64,000 bases of DNA from an uncultured Prevotellaceae bacterium (GCA_902790625.1 CADASP010000014.1:22216-86215), one strand, 5' to 3'. Shown: positions 18,567 through 27,990, numbered from the stretch's first letter. The notes: generated by a model not told the origin, from the sequence alone. Made by a program: numbers and translations.

Positions 18567-21500
18567 TCAGAATCCCACGTTGAGTGTCAGTGTGAACTGC
18601 TTCGAGCGCGGAGTCTGCGATTCGTCGAAAGCGGGGTAGTAGCCGCGTGCCGACACCTCGGGGTCGATGCCGCTATACTTTGTCCACACACACAGGTTGT
18701 TGATAGAGCCATAGGCCTGCAGACTCTTCAGACCCAGCTGCTTGATGAGCTTCTTGCTGAAGTTGTAGGAAATCTGCAGATTCTGGAATCGTACGAAGCC
18801 GCCGTCTTCTACGTAGCGGTCGGAGTTCTGGAAGTTCCATCCCGAATTATACATGGCGCGGGGCATGGGTGTGTCGTCGCCGTCCTTGCGCCAGCGGTAG
18901 TTCACGGTGGTGCTCTGGTTGTTGGTGTAGTACATCTGCTCCAGGTTCATGCGGGCGATGTTCACGATTTTGTTGCCAAAGCGATAGTTGAAGCGTCCTT
19001 TCACCTGCCAGGGACCGTAGCGCAGCGTGATGCTGAAACCACCATTGGCCTTGGGCAGCGAGTTGCCCAGATACACCACGTCGAGAGCGTCGATGTTGCC
19101 GTCGTGGTTGATGTCCTCGTAGATGAGGTCGCCGCCCTGGAAGTTGTAACCCTTCTGTCCGCTGCCGGTGGTAATCTGCTGATAGGCATACTTCATGTGC
19201 TTGGGCGTGCCGTTATTCTCCATTATCACTCGCCCGTTCTTGTCGGTGGCCACGGGTGCGGTATGCCCGGCAGCCAGGAACTCGTTGATCCACTGCTCAT
19301 ACTGCTGTGGTGTCAGCCCGTGCTCCTTGCGATAGTTGTCCAGATATTCGTAGGTGTACTGGTAGACTCCCTTGTAGTGGAATCCGTAGATGGAGCCGAG
19401 CGAGTTGTTGAGCTGCACGCGGATGGGGTAGGCGGCCTTTGCACGGTTGTTGTAGTTCCATGTGGTGCCGTTGATGCTTTCGAGCACGCTCTCGTTCATC
19501 TCCTTCAGCAGGTTGGTGTTCTGTGCGATGTTGAAGCTGACGTCCATCGAGAACTTGCCGCGCCTGAGCAGTCGGCGTGCGTTCAGGTTCAACTCCCATC
19601 CCTGGTTGGTCATGCGTCCCACGTTGGCGTGCGACACTTTGGTGAATCCGGTGTAGCTGGGGATGCTCAGTCCCTGCAGCATGTCGCGTGTGTCGCGGAA
19701 GTAGTATTCCACCTCCATCTCCAGTCGGTCGTTGAGCAATCCCAGGTTGACACCCAGGTTGGTAGACGTGGTCTTCTCCCATCGCAGGTCGTCGAGCTTC
19801 AGTCCGCTCAGCGTGGCGTAGGAGTCGAGGTCGTTGCCCTTTCCGTAGTTGCCCACCGATGTGTTGTAGGTGTTGTAGAACAGGTAGTCGTTGTCGGGAG
19901 CCTTACCGGTGCGTCCCCACGATGCTCGCAAGCCGAGCATCGACACTATCTTGCGCGACCACTGCATGAACGGCTCGTCGATGACGTTCCATCGTGCCGA
20001 CAGTCCTGGGAAGATGGCCCACTTGTTCTTGGGTCCGAACTTCGAGTCGCAGTCGGTTCTGAGCGAGAGTCCCAGCGAGTAGCGTCCGTCAAGATAGCTC
20101 ACGTGGCCATTGTAGAGCAGGTTCTCCGAGTTGGAGCGCCCATTGCCGCTGCTGGTGTCGCCTGTGTAGGCATTCACCGTTGGCGAGGTGAAGCCATTGG
20201 GCAGGTGGTCCATGTTGGTGGTCTGGTTGTTGTTGCGGCTCATGCTCATCTCGTAGCGTGCCAGCATGGTGGCGCTCCAGTCGCGGTTGGTGAAGTAGGG
20301 CGTGAACACCAGTTCGGCCCTTCCGCCGATGCGCATGCTGTTGGTCTCGTAGTTGCTGGTCTTGTTGTAGTTGCCGGCGTTCCACTTGTTGGTGGTGAGC
20401 GATGCAGGATAATAGTCGGGTTTGCTCTCGGCAAAGATGTCGAAGTCCACGCGTCCGTTGAAGGTGAGTCGGCTCTTCTCTTCGCCTATTCCCAGTATCT
20501 CATACTTGATGGTGAAGTCGGGGGTGAGGCGATAAGTCTGGTCTTTCGACCATGCCTGGCGAGCGATGGCCACTGGGTTGCCGATGCCGCGTATCGACGA
20601 GAGGTCGTAGCTCGACAGTGCTCCGTCGTAGGGGCTTTGGGCTGCCGTTGCCGATGGGTTCATCAGGTAGTATTCGTCGGTGTCTTCGCCGTTGGCCGTC
20701 TGCCTGTAGATGCTCATGTTGGGGGCTATCTGCTGTGCCTTGCCCAGGATGCCGCTATAGTTCTTGTGGTTGTTGGTGTAGGTGAGTGCGAAGTTGGTGA
20801 TGAAGCGTATGCGGTCGCTGACGTTGTAGTCGAGGGCCATACGTGTGGAGAACTGCTGGAACTTCTGCTCGATGATGGAGCCGGTCTGATACTTGTAGCC
20901 GGCCGAGATGCGGAAGGTGGCTTTCTGTCCGCCGCCGGTGAGGTTGATGTTCCAGTCGTGCATGGCTCCAAACTGTTTCACGGCCTTCACCCAGTCGGTG
21001 TTGTTGTTCCAGTTCTCATATTCGCCCCAGCTCTTGTCGTAGTTCAGCTCGGCGATGCTGGTGGTGCGGTCGCTCTGCTGAGTGGGGTTGTAGAACTCCT
21101 CCTTCAGCAGCATGGTGTAGTCGTCGCCGTTCAGCAGCTTGTAGCCATCGGGCTGCCAGGTGCCTGTGAACTTGTACGACACGTTGATGCGTGGTTTGCC
21201 TCGTGCTCCGCGCTTGGTGGTGATTTGAATCACACCGTTGCTGCCTCGCGAGCCCCAGATGGCGGTGGCGGCGGCATCCTTGAGCACGGTGATGCTGGCG
21301 ATGTCCTCCACGTTGACCGAGAGCAGCGATGAGTACTGTTCCTCGTCGGCATTCACGTAGTCGAAGTTCTCGTCGGGGTTCTCAAAGATTTTGTCGTCGA
21401 CCACGATGAGGGGGTTGGCATTGGCCGATAGGGTGGTGATACCACGCAGGCGCATCTGCGTGCCTGCTCCCAGGTTACCCGAGTTCGACACGATGTCGAG

Positions 21501-21971
21501 ACCGGCGATTTCACCCTGCAGCGCCTCGTCGGCCGATGTGAAGGCGAGTCCCTCCACGCTCTCCATGTTCATGGTCTGCGAGGCGGTGGTGATCTCCTTC
21601 TTCTGTATCATCAGTCCTCCCGAGTTGTTGCGGCGTCCTGTCACCTTCACCTCTCTGAGCTGCGTGTTGGCAGGTTCGAGCTTCACCTTGAAGTTGGTTT
21701 GGGTGCCAATGGTGAGCACCTTTTCGCGGTCGCCCACATACGAGAACTTCAGCTTGTTCTTGGTGCTCTTCACTGTGAGCGAGAAGTTGCCGTTGAAGTC
21801 GGTCTGCGTGGCCGATACGATACGGTTGTTGGCATCTACCTCCACCACGTTGCCCATCATCACGGGGCCCTCGCTGTCGGTCAGCGTTCCCGATATTCTC
21901 ACGCCCTGGGCCACTGCCAGCTGTGCTGCGAGTGCCATGAGGGCAGTCATGAATAGTTTCTTTATTTTCAT
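18567..21971 (-). CDS. SusC/RagA-family TonB-dependent outer-membrane receptor
   Basis: 1134 residues with signal peptide (MKIKKLFMTALMALAAQLAV, cleaved at VAQ). Then a carboxypeptidase-regulatory-like domain ('VRISGTLTDSEGPVMMGNVV'), a plug domain with 'VEDIASITVLKDAAATAIWG' and 'SRGSNGVIQITTKRG', and a long beta-barrel ending 'RSKQFTLTLNVGF'. The sequence 'DLIYEDINHDGNIDALDVVY' inside the barrel is the calcium-site-like loop common in this family. It is followed by its SusD partner. There is no N-terminal STN domain, so anti-sigma signalling through this receptor is unlikely. Confidence 0.95.
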   Translation of the reverse strand: MKIKKLFMTALMALAAQLAVAQGVRISGTLTDSEGPVMMGNVVEVDANNRIVSATQTDFNGNFSLTVKSTKNKLKFSYVGDREKVLTIGTQTNFKVKLEPANTQLREVKVTGRRNNSGGLMIQKKEITTASQTMNMESVEGLAFTSADEALQGEIAGLDIVSNSGNLGAGTQMRLRGITTLSANANPLIVVDDKIFENPDENFDYVNADEEQYSSLLSVNVEDIASITVLKDAAATAIWGSRGSNGVIQITTKRGARGKPRINVSYKFTGTWQPDGYKLLNGDDYTMLLKEEFYNPTQQSDRTTSIAELNYDKSWGEYENWNNNTDWVKAVKQFGAMHDWNINLTGGGQKATFRISAGYKYQTGSIIEQKFQQFSTRMALDYNVSDRIRFITNFALTYTNNHKNYSGILGKAQQIAPNMSIYRQTANGEDTDEYYLMNPSATAAQSPYDGALSSYDLSSIRGIGNPVAIARQAWSKDQTYRLTPDFTIKYEILGIGEEKSRLTFNGRVDFDIFAESKPDYYPASLTTNKWNAGNYNKTSNYETNSMRIGGRAELVFTPYFTNRDWSATMLARYEMSMSRNNNQTTNMDHLPNGFTSPTVNAYTGDTSSGNGRSNSENLLYNGHVSYLDGRYSLGLSLRTDCDSKFGPKNKWAIFPGLSARWNVIDEPFMQWSRKIVSMLGLRASWGRTGKAPDNDYLFYNTYNTSVGNYGKGNDLDSYATLSGLKLDDLRWEKTTSTNLGVNLGLLNDRLEMEVEYYFRDTRDMLQGLSIPSYTGFTKVSHANVGRMTNQGWELNLNARRLLRRGKFSMDVSFNIAQNTNLLKEMNESVLESINGTTWNYNNRAKAAYPIRVQLNNSLGSIYGFHYKGVYQYTYEYLDNYRKEHGLTPQQYEQWINEFLAAGHTAPVATDKNGRVIMENNGTPKHMKYAYQQITTGSGQKGYNFQGGDLIYEDINHDGNIDALDVVYLGNSLPKANGGFSITLRYGPWQVKGRFNYRFGNKIVNIARMNLEQMYYTNNQSTTVNYRWRKDGDDTPMPRAMYNSGWNFQNSDRYVEDGGFVRFQNLQISYNFSKKLIKQLGLKSLQAYGSINNLCVWTKYSGIDPEVSARGYYPAFDESQTPRSKQFTLTLNVGF

Positions 21972-21988
21972 AGCTGTGTCTTAGGCCG

Positions 21989-24964
21989 TTAGAGTTCGTT
22001 GTTTGCTTTCTTCTGCTGGTATGCTTTCATGGCTCTGCTGAAGTTGCTGCGGCTGGCCCATGGCTGGTCGAAGCGTGTGGCGGCGTCGCCATAGAGTGGT
22101 TCGGATATCTGGTGTACGGCGCAGAACGACGATGTCTCGATGCCCTTGGCGCGTGTCTTGCTGTCGGTGAACCAATAGTCGCGTGCCATCTTGTTCACCA
22201 GTCCGGTGCTGCCGTTGGCATTCACGCTCACGTTGTGGCCGCTGTGCATGTCGGCAATGTTGATGACGCCGTCGCCACCCGAGATGGTCACCTCGCGAGC
22301 CAGTCCGTTGTCGTCGCTGCTCAGTGTCTGGCGCTTGCCGCCGTCGATGATGTTGTCGGCATAGATGGAGTTGGTGACGAAGTGGTAGCGCACGAAGTCG
22401 CGCAGCGCCCTGATCATCAGGTAGGCCTTGGCTTGGTCGGCCTGCTCCTCGGGGGTGACGATGACCTGCCCCGTCTCCTCGTCGATGGTCTGCTCGGCAT
22501 CTTCGCCGTGGTATTTCAGGAAGAGGGCCTGGATGGTCTCCCACTTGGGCAGCCCTTGGGCGTAGGCCTTGGCCATGGCGGCGTTGTCGGGGGCGAAGAG
22601 GGTGTAGTTATAGGTGTTGAACATCTTCACGTTGTAGTCCAGACAGGCATCTTCGCGCTGAGTGGAGCCCAGCTTGTAGTCGCGTGTGAAGATGGTGTAG
22701 GCATCTTGTGGCGAGGGCAGCTTGCTGTCCTTGGGGTTCACCTTCGAGATGCCCGCCCACTCCAGAATCTCGGTGGCACCGAATCCCATGCACGCCTGCA
22801 GGAAGTCGGCGAAGATGGTGTCGCCACCCACCACGGTGTTGCTCAGCACGTTGTAGACGCTCTGCGTGGGTGGTTGTATCACTCGGTCGAGGCGGTAGGC
22901 CACACCGTTCTTCTCGTTGTAGATGCTCTTGATGCGCGGTGCGGGGAAGTGGTCGGGGTCTTCAATCTGCAAGCCCGACATCACGCGCCCGTTCTCCAGG
23001 TTGCCATCCACATAGACGGTGCCTCCGTGCTTCGTCTTGTAGTAGTGGTTGCCGCCGATGACCTCGCCGGTGTTGAGCACCACGGTGTGGTAGTTCAGGA
23101 TGTCCACCAGCTGGCTCTTCACCTCGCTCAGCGCCACCTTTCCTGGGAAGATGCTGTCAATCTCGCCCGTCTCCAGGTCGTAGTAGTGTCGGCTGCAAGC
23201 CAGATAGGGCTGTGTGCGCGCCTTGGTGTCGTAGTAGAGGTGCAGCACCTCGGCCTGCTGCGTGCCGGGCTGGTTGTTCTTCAGGTGTCCCAGCGAGGCG
23301 GGGTCGAGATAATACAGGTCGAAGGCTCCATCTTCGGGCAGGAAGAGTGCGTAGTTGGCGCTCATGGCCAGCAGATAGAAGCGGAAGTCCACTCCGAGGT
23401 TCCAGGCGTTGGGGGTCTCGGGTGTGCGGTCTTGTATCATCCAGTTGATGACCTTCATGTCGGGGAAGACGGATGCGGGAGCCATCACCGACTGGTACTC
23501 GTCGGGGGCTATCAGCTCGTTCATCACGTAGATGGCTCCGTTGTTGGCGATGGTGATGTCGTAGCCTCCGTCGGCCTTCTTGTTGAGCAGCGAGAGCCTG
23601 ACGCCCATGTTCTCCGAGGCATCGTTGGTGATGGCGTCGAACTTGCTGGGCACGGTGGCGATGAAGCTGGGCTTCATCAGGTTCTTGGCAAATGCGGTGA
23701 GCACCTGCGGGTTCTTCGACTGAAGCGAGTCGAGGTTCTCCAGCAGGTTCTCCAAGGTGTTGGCCTTGTCGCCATAGATATCTATTAGGTATGCGCCGGG
23801 GCCTCCTGGCAGGAAGTAGCGCTTCATGGCATCGTCGCTGGGTGCGAAGCAGGCTCCCATGTCCATGATGCCGAAGTCGAGGTCGGTGCCAGCAGCGGGG
23901 CGGGGGAAGTATTGGTTCCATCCGGGGTCGAATCCGAGCACCTCCGATGGCGACAGGGTCTTCCTGTCGGGGGTGTTGGTCAGCACGGCGCCCTGCGAGC
24001 GGTTGCTCAGGTAGCGCCATTGGTAGATGGAGTCGATGGTGGGTCGGCCGTTCACCATGGCCCAGTCGTTGTAGTTGCGTGTGGTGTTCTCGTCGTAGTA
24101 GGGAGCGGCGAAGTAGTCCACCAGTCGGCTGAAGATGCTGGTGTTGTCCTTGCGGCGCAGCACCTGTGCCATGTTGCCCGGGGGCACCAGCACGTCGTGC
24201 ATCTGGTGGATGTATCCGTTTTGGCAGGTGATGTCGCCGTGCTCCACCTTGTTGTTGAAGATGTAGGCCATGCCCTCGCTGTAGGGCTCGCCGGTGAGGA
24301 TGGCGAAGTCGCTCTCGTCGCCCAGTGTGGTGATGCCGTTGTTGAGCATATACTCACGCGTCAGGTGCACCATCATGGGTCGTGTGGCGTCGGTCACGGC
24401 ATGGAGTCCCTTCTCGTAGAACTTGGTCCAGTTGCTGTTGTTGGCAGGTATGCCGCTGGGCCTGACGTCGGCGTTGCCGCTGCCTGGCACCCATTGCACG
24501 GTGTCGATGATGCTGATGTTGGTGGCATGCCGCACGGCCTGGCCCTTGTTGGGCTCGTTGGTGCCGTTGCTCACGTTGGGCAGCAAGCCCAGCAGCAGGG
24601 CATTGTCGAGCATGGAGTTGTAGAGCAGCAGCTTCTTTTGCGACTCCGACAGCTGCTCGTAGCTCGTCACCCCCCAGTCGTTCTTTTGGAAGAATCGCGC
24701 GAAGGCCTCGTCGTTGGCGGGGAACACCGTCTTTGAGCCTGTGCGGTTGAGCACCTCATCGTAGCCCAGGTCGTCGATGAGGCGCAGGTAGTTGCTGAAC
24801 GTGCCCGTCAGCAATCCGCGTTCAGTGGGATTCTTCAGTTCCGCATAGATGCTCGAACCGAGCCACGAGGGGCGGCTGTCGGCATCTACCTCCTGATTCT
24901 TCTCAATGCAGGAGGCCATCAATCCCGCTGAGGCGAGAGAGACACAGAATAAGAATTTCTTCAT
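21989..24964 (-). CDS. Large multi-domain fasciclin lipoprotein, first gene of the operon
   Basis: 991 residues. Lipoprotein signal MKKFLFCVSLASAGLMASC. FAS1-like units: residues about 45-230 ('YLRLIDDLGYDEVLNRTGSK', 'TVFPANDEAFARFF', 'NGYIHQMHDVLVPP'), a middle unit ('ACFAPSDDAMKRYFLPG', 'NGAIYVMNELIAP'), another ('YALFLPEDGAFDLYYL', 'GTVYVDGNLEN') and a last one ('ADFLQACMGFGATEILEW', 'YTLFAPDNAAMAKAYAQGLP', 'LVNKMARDYWFTD'). So three or four FAS1 units in series. SusC starts 17 bases after its stop. Promoter-like sequences at 25041-25071 and 25092-25099 precede it. It could act as a long surface-exposed binding stalk. Confidence 0.85.
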   Translation of the reverse strand: MKKFLFCVSLASAGLMASCIEKNQEVDADSRPSWLGSSIYAELKNPTERGLLTGTFSNYLRLIDDLGYDEVLNRTGSKTVFPANDEAFARFFQKNDWGVTSYEQLSESQKKLLLYNSMLDNALLLGLLPNVSNGTNEPNKGQAVRHATNISIIDTVQWVPGSGNADVRPSGIPANNSNWTKFYEKGLHAVTDATRPMMVHLTREYMLNNGITTLGDESDFAILTGEPYSEGMAYIFNNKVEHGDITCQNGYIHQMHDVLVPPGNMAQVLRRKDNTSIFSRLVDYFAAPYYDENTTRNYNDWAMVNGRPTIDSIYQWRYLSNRSQGAVLTNTPDRKTLSPSEVLGFDPGWNQYFPRPAAGTDLDFGIMDMGACFAPSDDAMKRYFLPGGPGAYLIDIYGDKANTLENLLENLDSLQSKNPQVLTAFAKNLMKPSFIATVPSKFDAITNDASENMGVRLSLLNKKADGGYDITIANNGAIYVMNELIAPDEYQSVMAPASVFPDMKVINWMIQDRTPETPNAWNLGVDFRFYLLAMSANYALFLPEDGAFDLYYLDPASLGHLKNNQPGTQQAEVLHLYYDTKARTQPYLACSRHYYDLETGEIDSIFPGKVALSEVKSQLVDILNYHTVVLNTGEVIGGNHYYKTKHGGTVYVDGNLENGRVMSGLQIEDPDHFPAPRIKSIYNEKNGVAYRLDRVIQPPTQSVYNVLSNTVVGGDTIFADFLQACMGFGATEILEWAGISKVNPKDSKLPSPQDAYTIFTRDYKLGSTQREDACLDYNVKMFNTYNYTLFAPDNAAMAKAYAQGLPKWETIQALFLKYHGEDAEQTIDEETGQVIVTPEEQADQAKAYLMIRALRDFVRYHFVTNSIYADNIIDGGKRQTLSSDDNGLAREVTISGGDGVINIADMHSGHNVSVNANGSTGLVNKMARDYWFTDSKTRAKGIETSSFCAVHQISEPLYGDAATRFDQPWASRSNFSRAMKAYQQKKANNEL

Positions 24965-25040
24965 AAAAATTATTAATAGTTATTAGCCAAATATGTTCAG
25001 ATGTCAGTGGTTTCAACAGTAGTAGTTACTTTGCGTGCTG

Positions 25041-25099
25041 CAAAATTAAGTAAAAAAATGCAAACAGCAAACAACAAATATAAATTTTTTGCAAAGTTA
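25041..25099 (-). promoter_or_regulatory. Promoter(s) of the SusCD/fasciclin operon
   Basis: Minus-strand TAATTTTG (25041-25048 as CAAAATTA) has TTTG at 25068-25071, 19 bases upstream, fitting the Bacteroidota -7/-33 pattern. A second TAACTTTG is at 25092-25099. Both lie within 140 bases of the start at 24964. Prediction only. Confidence 0.6.
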
Positions 25100-25192
25100 C
25101 GCACAATTTCGCCTTTCCACCCTCCTTTTTTCCGTCAATCAGCATTCGGTTTCTCGGCAAAGGGAGTGAAAATGATGAAACGATGGAATGGA

Positions 25193-25255
25193 GTATTCCA
25201 GAATTTCCAGAATTTCTAGATTCTCCAGAATTTCCAGATTCTCTGGAATCTCCGG
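25193..25255. repeat. 9-mer tandem array (seven units of AATTTCCAG type)
   Basis: Seven consecutive 9-base units: GTATTCCAG, AATTTCCAG, AATTTCTAG, ATTCTCCAG, AATTTCCAG, ATTCTCTGG, AATCTCCGG. A ten-unit array of the same consensus, also ending AATCTCCGG-like, lies at 42827-42916. Confidence 0.9.
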
Positions 25256-25256
25256 C

Positions 25257-25298
25257 AAAAAAAAGCTCCAGCCCCCTTCGTGGTGAGAGGGCTGGAGG
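25257..25298 (-). terminator. Rho-independent terminator after the small acidic peptide gene
   Basis: CTCCAGCCC (25266-25274) pairs with GGGCTGGAG (25289-25297); eight T on the minus strand follow directly (25257-25264 as A). Confidence 0.9.
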
Positions 25299-25329
25299 TG
25301 GGTGAGGGGTGAGTGACGAGGGTAGGGGG

Positions 25330-25497
25330 CTACTCTTCGTCGTCGTCCCAGCTGTCGGTAGAGCGGCTCCAGGCCGAGCTCACCTCAGAGTTTTGAAGCT
25401 GAGTGTTCACGCCTTCTGTCGATGATGCGCATACCATCTGCAGGGGTTGTGTGGCCGTCACCTTTGTGGTGGGCATCGTATATTCTTTCTTTGTCAT
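25330..25497 (-). CDS. Small acidic peptide, 55 residues, unknown function
   Basis: An ATG at 25497 opens a 55-codon frame ending TAG at 25330. The product starts MTKKEYTMPTTKVTATQPLQ and ends STDSWDDDEE. This layout (Lys-rich start, 'Y-x-x-P-x-x-x-V', a polar serine-rich middle, a Trp-Asp-Asp acidic end) recalls the short conserved peptides that commonly sit beside surface-protein genes in Bacteroidales. It lies 21 bases after the BspA-like gene at 25519 and is followed by a strong terminator, so it is the last gene of that transcript. No signal peptide is seen. Function unknown; family resemblance is from memory of the pattern, not a search. Confidence 0.72.
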   Translation of the reverse strand: MTKKEYTMPTTKVTATQPLQMVCASSTEGVNTQLQNSEVSSAWSRSTDSWDDDEE

Positions 25498-25518
25498 TGT
25501 GGTGTCCTCCTTGTTTTG

Positions 25519-27468
25519 TTATTTTATCATTAACTTTTTGCCATTCTTGCCTTGCGAGCTTCTCAGGATATAGAGGCCCTTGGTGGGTTGTTCTACGCGG
25601 CGCCCCATCAGGTCGTAATGGTGCTGCTGGGCGCTGGGCTCGTTGGTGGCCGTGGCGATGGCGGTGGCTCCCTCGAAGTTGAAGTAGTCGCGGGTGAGGG
25701 TGCCGTCGTAGGTTAGGTAGGCCCTGTTGGCCCTGATGGCTCCGTCGGTGGCCAGCTTGTAGAAGCCCACGCCAGCGGCGGCGGTATAGCCCAGCACATA
25801 GGCGTTGCTCTGGCCTATCACGCCGTTGTCGGTGCCCGTCAGGCTGTTGGTGCTGTAGTCGCCGGTGCTGCTCTCAGTAGTCTTCGTCATGACGAAGTCT
25901 CCCTCTGTTGTCTTCTTCAGCACCACGCCCTGGCCTTGGTTGACAATGCGGTCTTCGATTTTGGTCAGCGATATCGTCGTACCATCGAGGTTGACGGCAA
26001 ACACCTGCGTGCCCTCAGGAGCCTGGAAGTTGGCCTCGCTGCTATAGAACGTAGCCCAGTAGGCGTTGTTTGCAAGGTTGGCGGGGACAGAGAAGACCCT
26101 TGTGGCGGTGACGGTTAAATCTATTGTCGTCTGTACCTCCATAAAGAGAAGCGTTATAGTAACTGTGGAAGTGCCTTCATCGGTAACGGTAAAGGAGGCG
26201 TCCCATCCGTTTTGTGCTCCAACTACAACATTGTCTCCAACACTTTCAATGTTTGTAATTTCAATTTCTTGCATTACCGATGCTGGATTATTAGATATTA
26301 TAAAATCACTTAGTTTCTTCGTATAAGGCAATTCATGCACTCCGCTGGTTTCAGTTTCGGTTTGGCCATTTCCATTAGCAGTAACAGTAATCACGCAGGT
26401 CTTGGGAGCCTCTATATCGCCTACAAACTGTACTATGGCATTGCTGAATTTCGTCTGGTAGTTTACAAGTTGGTTTTCGTACACATGGAACTGGGTGTTC
26501 TTGTTGAAATCATAGCCACATTTTGCCCAATCCAGTGCGTCTGGGTTGGCATAGCAGTAAACGTCGGTTACATTGTCGCAGGCATTGAAAGCATATTCGC
26601 CAATGGACGTCACGCTGTTGGGGATGGTGGCAGAGGTCAGGTAATTGCAGTCGAAGAAAGCATTGTTACCGATGCTGGTCACGCCCTCTTCTATCACCAC
26701 ATTCTCGATGAAACAGGAAAGGGAATAATGAACGTCATCTCCCCAATCTTCCCACTCCGCATATATCCACGGGGCAAAAACAGAACTTATTTCATAATTG
26801 TCATTATCATAATCCTTCATGTTGAAGTCGCCAGTAGTAGCGTTGGGATTCTTTCGGATGGTGAGGGTCTTCTCGCCATTGATGGTTGCAATTTCGTAGT
26901 AGACATTTCCCAAGGAGTTTCCGCAATAACCGCCATCGCCTGCCCATGGAAGACCAGTTTCCAGGAACTGGAATTCAGACAATTCGAACACTTCGCCACC
27001 TTGAATTTCAGTGATTTCAAACTTGAAGTACTGGTATGAATTGTTGTCGTAGTTGTCGATGGAGAATGCCTGTGAAGTCTGGTTTATAGTTGGCAACGAA
27101 GCATCATCTTCTGCAGCTAATTCAACCCAATCACCATTCTCGTCCTTAGCAGAGATTGTCCACGCCTTCGGATTACGCGCACCTCCCTTTATGTCGTTAC
27201 CAGTGGTCAGTACATAATACTTAGGAACAATGGGGGCAGAAGTGGAGAACTCGACGTAGGCGCCGTCAAAGAAATCGGCACACCACTTGGTGCTTGTGTC
27301 CCCATCGAACAACTTATCACATTGCTCGTTGCGATTGGCCCCGCCTGTGCCACTAATGCCTTGATACTCCCACGCGCTTGCTTTCGTGGGAAATGCCAAG
27401 AGGGTGAGCATCGTCAGGAGCAGCGTCATGGCTGCCCGCGCCACAATTGTCTTGCTTTTTCTTTTCAT
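25519..27468 (-). CDS. Secreted protein: discoidin-like N-terminus, short BspA repeat block, sorting-type C-terminus
   Basis: 649 residues from ATG 27468 (signal peptide MKRKSKTIVARAAMTLLLTM..., cleaved at ASA). Residues about 35-170 ('GTGGANRNEQCDKLFDGDTS', 'TKWCADFFDGAYVEFSTSAP') look like an F5/8 type C (discoidin) domain, which usually binds sugars. Two or three BspA-type LRRs follow ('VVIEEGVTSIGNNAFFDCNY'). The C-terminus 'YDLMGRRVEQPTKGLYILRS', 'GKKLMIK' is the sorting-like tail common on Prevotella secreted proteins. An AT-rich middle part contrasts with the GC-rich 3' end, hinting at a mosaic gene. A promoter lies at 27531-27563. Confidence 0.82.
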   Translation of the reverse strand: MKRKSKTIVARAAMTLLLTMLTLLAFPTKASAWEYQGISGTGGANRNEQCDKLFDGDTSTKWCADFFDGAYVEFSTSAPIVPKYYVLTTGNDIKGGARNPKAWTISAKDENGDWVELAAEDDASLPTINQTSQAFSIDNYDNNSYQYFKFEITEIQGGEVFELSEFQFLETGLPWAGDGGYCGNSLGNVYYEIATINGEKTLTIRKNPNATTGDFNMKDYDNDNYEISSVFAPWIYAEWEDWGDDVHYSLSCFIENVVIEEGVTSIGNNAFFDCNYLTSATIPNSVTSIGEYAFNACDNVTDVYCYANPDALDWAKCGYDFNKNTQFHVYENQLVNYQTKFSNAIVQFVGDIEAPKTCVITVTANGNGQTETETSGVHELPYTKKLSDFIISNNPASVMQEIEITNIESVGDNVVVGAQNGWDASFTVTDEGTSTVTITLLFMEVQTTIDLTVTATRVFSVPANLANNAYWATFYSSEANFQAPEGTQVFAVNLDGTTISLTKIEDRIVNQGQGVVLKKTTEGDFVMTKTTESSTGDYSTNSLTGTDNGVIGQSNAYVLGYTAAAGVGFYKLATDGAIRANRAYLTYDGTLTRDYFNFEGATAIATATNEPSAQQHHYDLMGRRVEQPTKGLYILRSSQGKNGKKLMIK

Positions 27469-27530
27469 GTTGTTGTTATGATTTAGAGATTTTGCTGATG
27501 TCGTGTAGGCCTGTGCCATGAAATTCGGTG

Positions 27531-27563
27531 CAAAGTTACAATTTTTTTTTCGAAACTGCCAAA
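27531..27563 (-). promoter_or_regulatory. Promoter of the BspA-like gene at 27468
   Basis: Minus-strand TAACTTTG (27531-27538) with TTTG at 27560-27563, 21 bases apart, and a 60-base leader. Confidence 0.65.
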
Positions 27564-27677
27564 GAGTTGCGCCAAAACATGCATGCCGTGCCGTCAGTTT
27601 TTTTGCTTGTCTGCTACGCTACATGCGTGCAAGAAAACCACTGGTGGAAACGGTTCTGCTGGTGCCCCCCTTTTTTC

Positions 27678-27706
27678 CTTACTGTCAGCTGTCAGAACTG
27701 TAAGAT
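27678..27706. repeat. CTGACAGCTGACAG dispersed element, copy 1
   Basis: Reverse complement reads ATCTTACAGTTCTGACAGCT then GACAGTAAG. The similarity to 38075-38103 extends further: both share CATCCCTGCATG before and GGAAA after the element. Other copies: 28021-28047, 32383-32411, 32566-32594, 42777-42803. Confidence 0.85.
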
Positions 27707-27865
27707 GCGGCCATGCAGGGATGGTGAACGGCAAGGGCGCCCCCTTCAGGGTCGTTATTTCCGCGTACCTGTTATCCGCAGGCTACCAGAGAGGAGACGG
27801 CTTCACCGTCTTTCCAACCGTACGAAATCGTTTCGTCCTGTTGAGGTTGAAAGGAAATCTTTGTT

Positions 27866-27900
27866 CGTAGGGGATAACACGAGGCCTGTCCCTACGGGTG
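27866..27900. repeat. Degenerate GTAGGG palindromic element
   Basis: CGTAGGGG ... GGCCTGTCCCTACGGG; short relative of the elements at 6671 and 57840. Apart from this, the short element at 27678 and the hairpin at 27910, nothing is recognised in 27564-27990. Confidence 0.55.
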
Positions 27901-27909
27901 ACAAAGCAA

Positions 27910-27973
27910 CTACTCTTTTACACACATCTCATTGAGGCACACCCGCAGTCTGGAAAATGTGTGTAAAGAGTAG
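27910..27973 (-). terminator. Long hairpin 3' of the primase-like gene (possible terminator or structure)
   Basis: CTACTCTTTTACACACAT (27910-27927) pairs with ATGTGTGTAAAGAGTAG (27957-27973) apart from one bulged base. There is no T-run, so intrinsic termination is uncertain. It begins 17 bases after the stop codon of the gene at 27991. Confidence 0.5.
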
Positions 27974-27990
27974 GACAAAGCAAGGGGCAC

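Noticed and set aside
18564..21332. 922-codon plus-strand open frame
   Set aside because: Antisense shadow of the SusC gene; the SusC protein on the minus strand has full family motifs.
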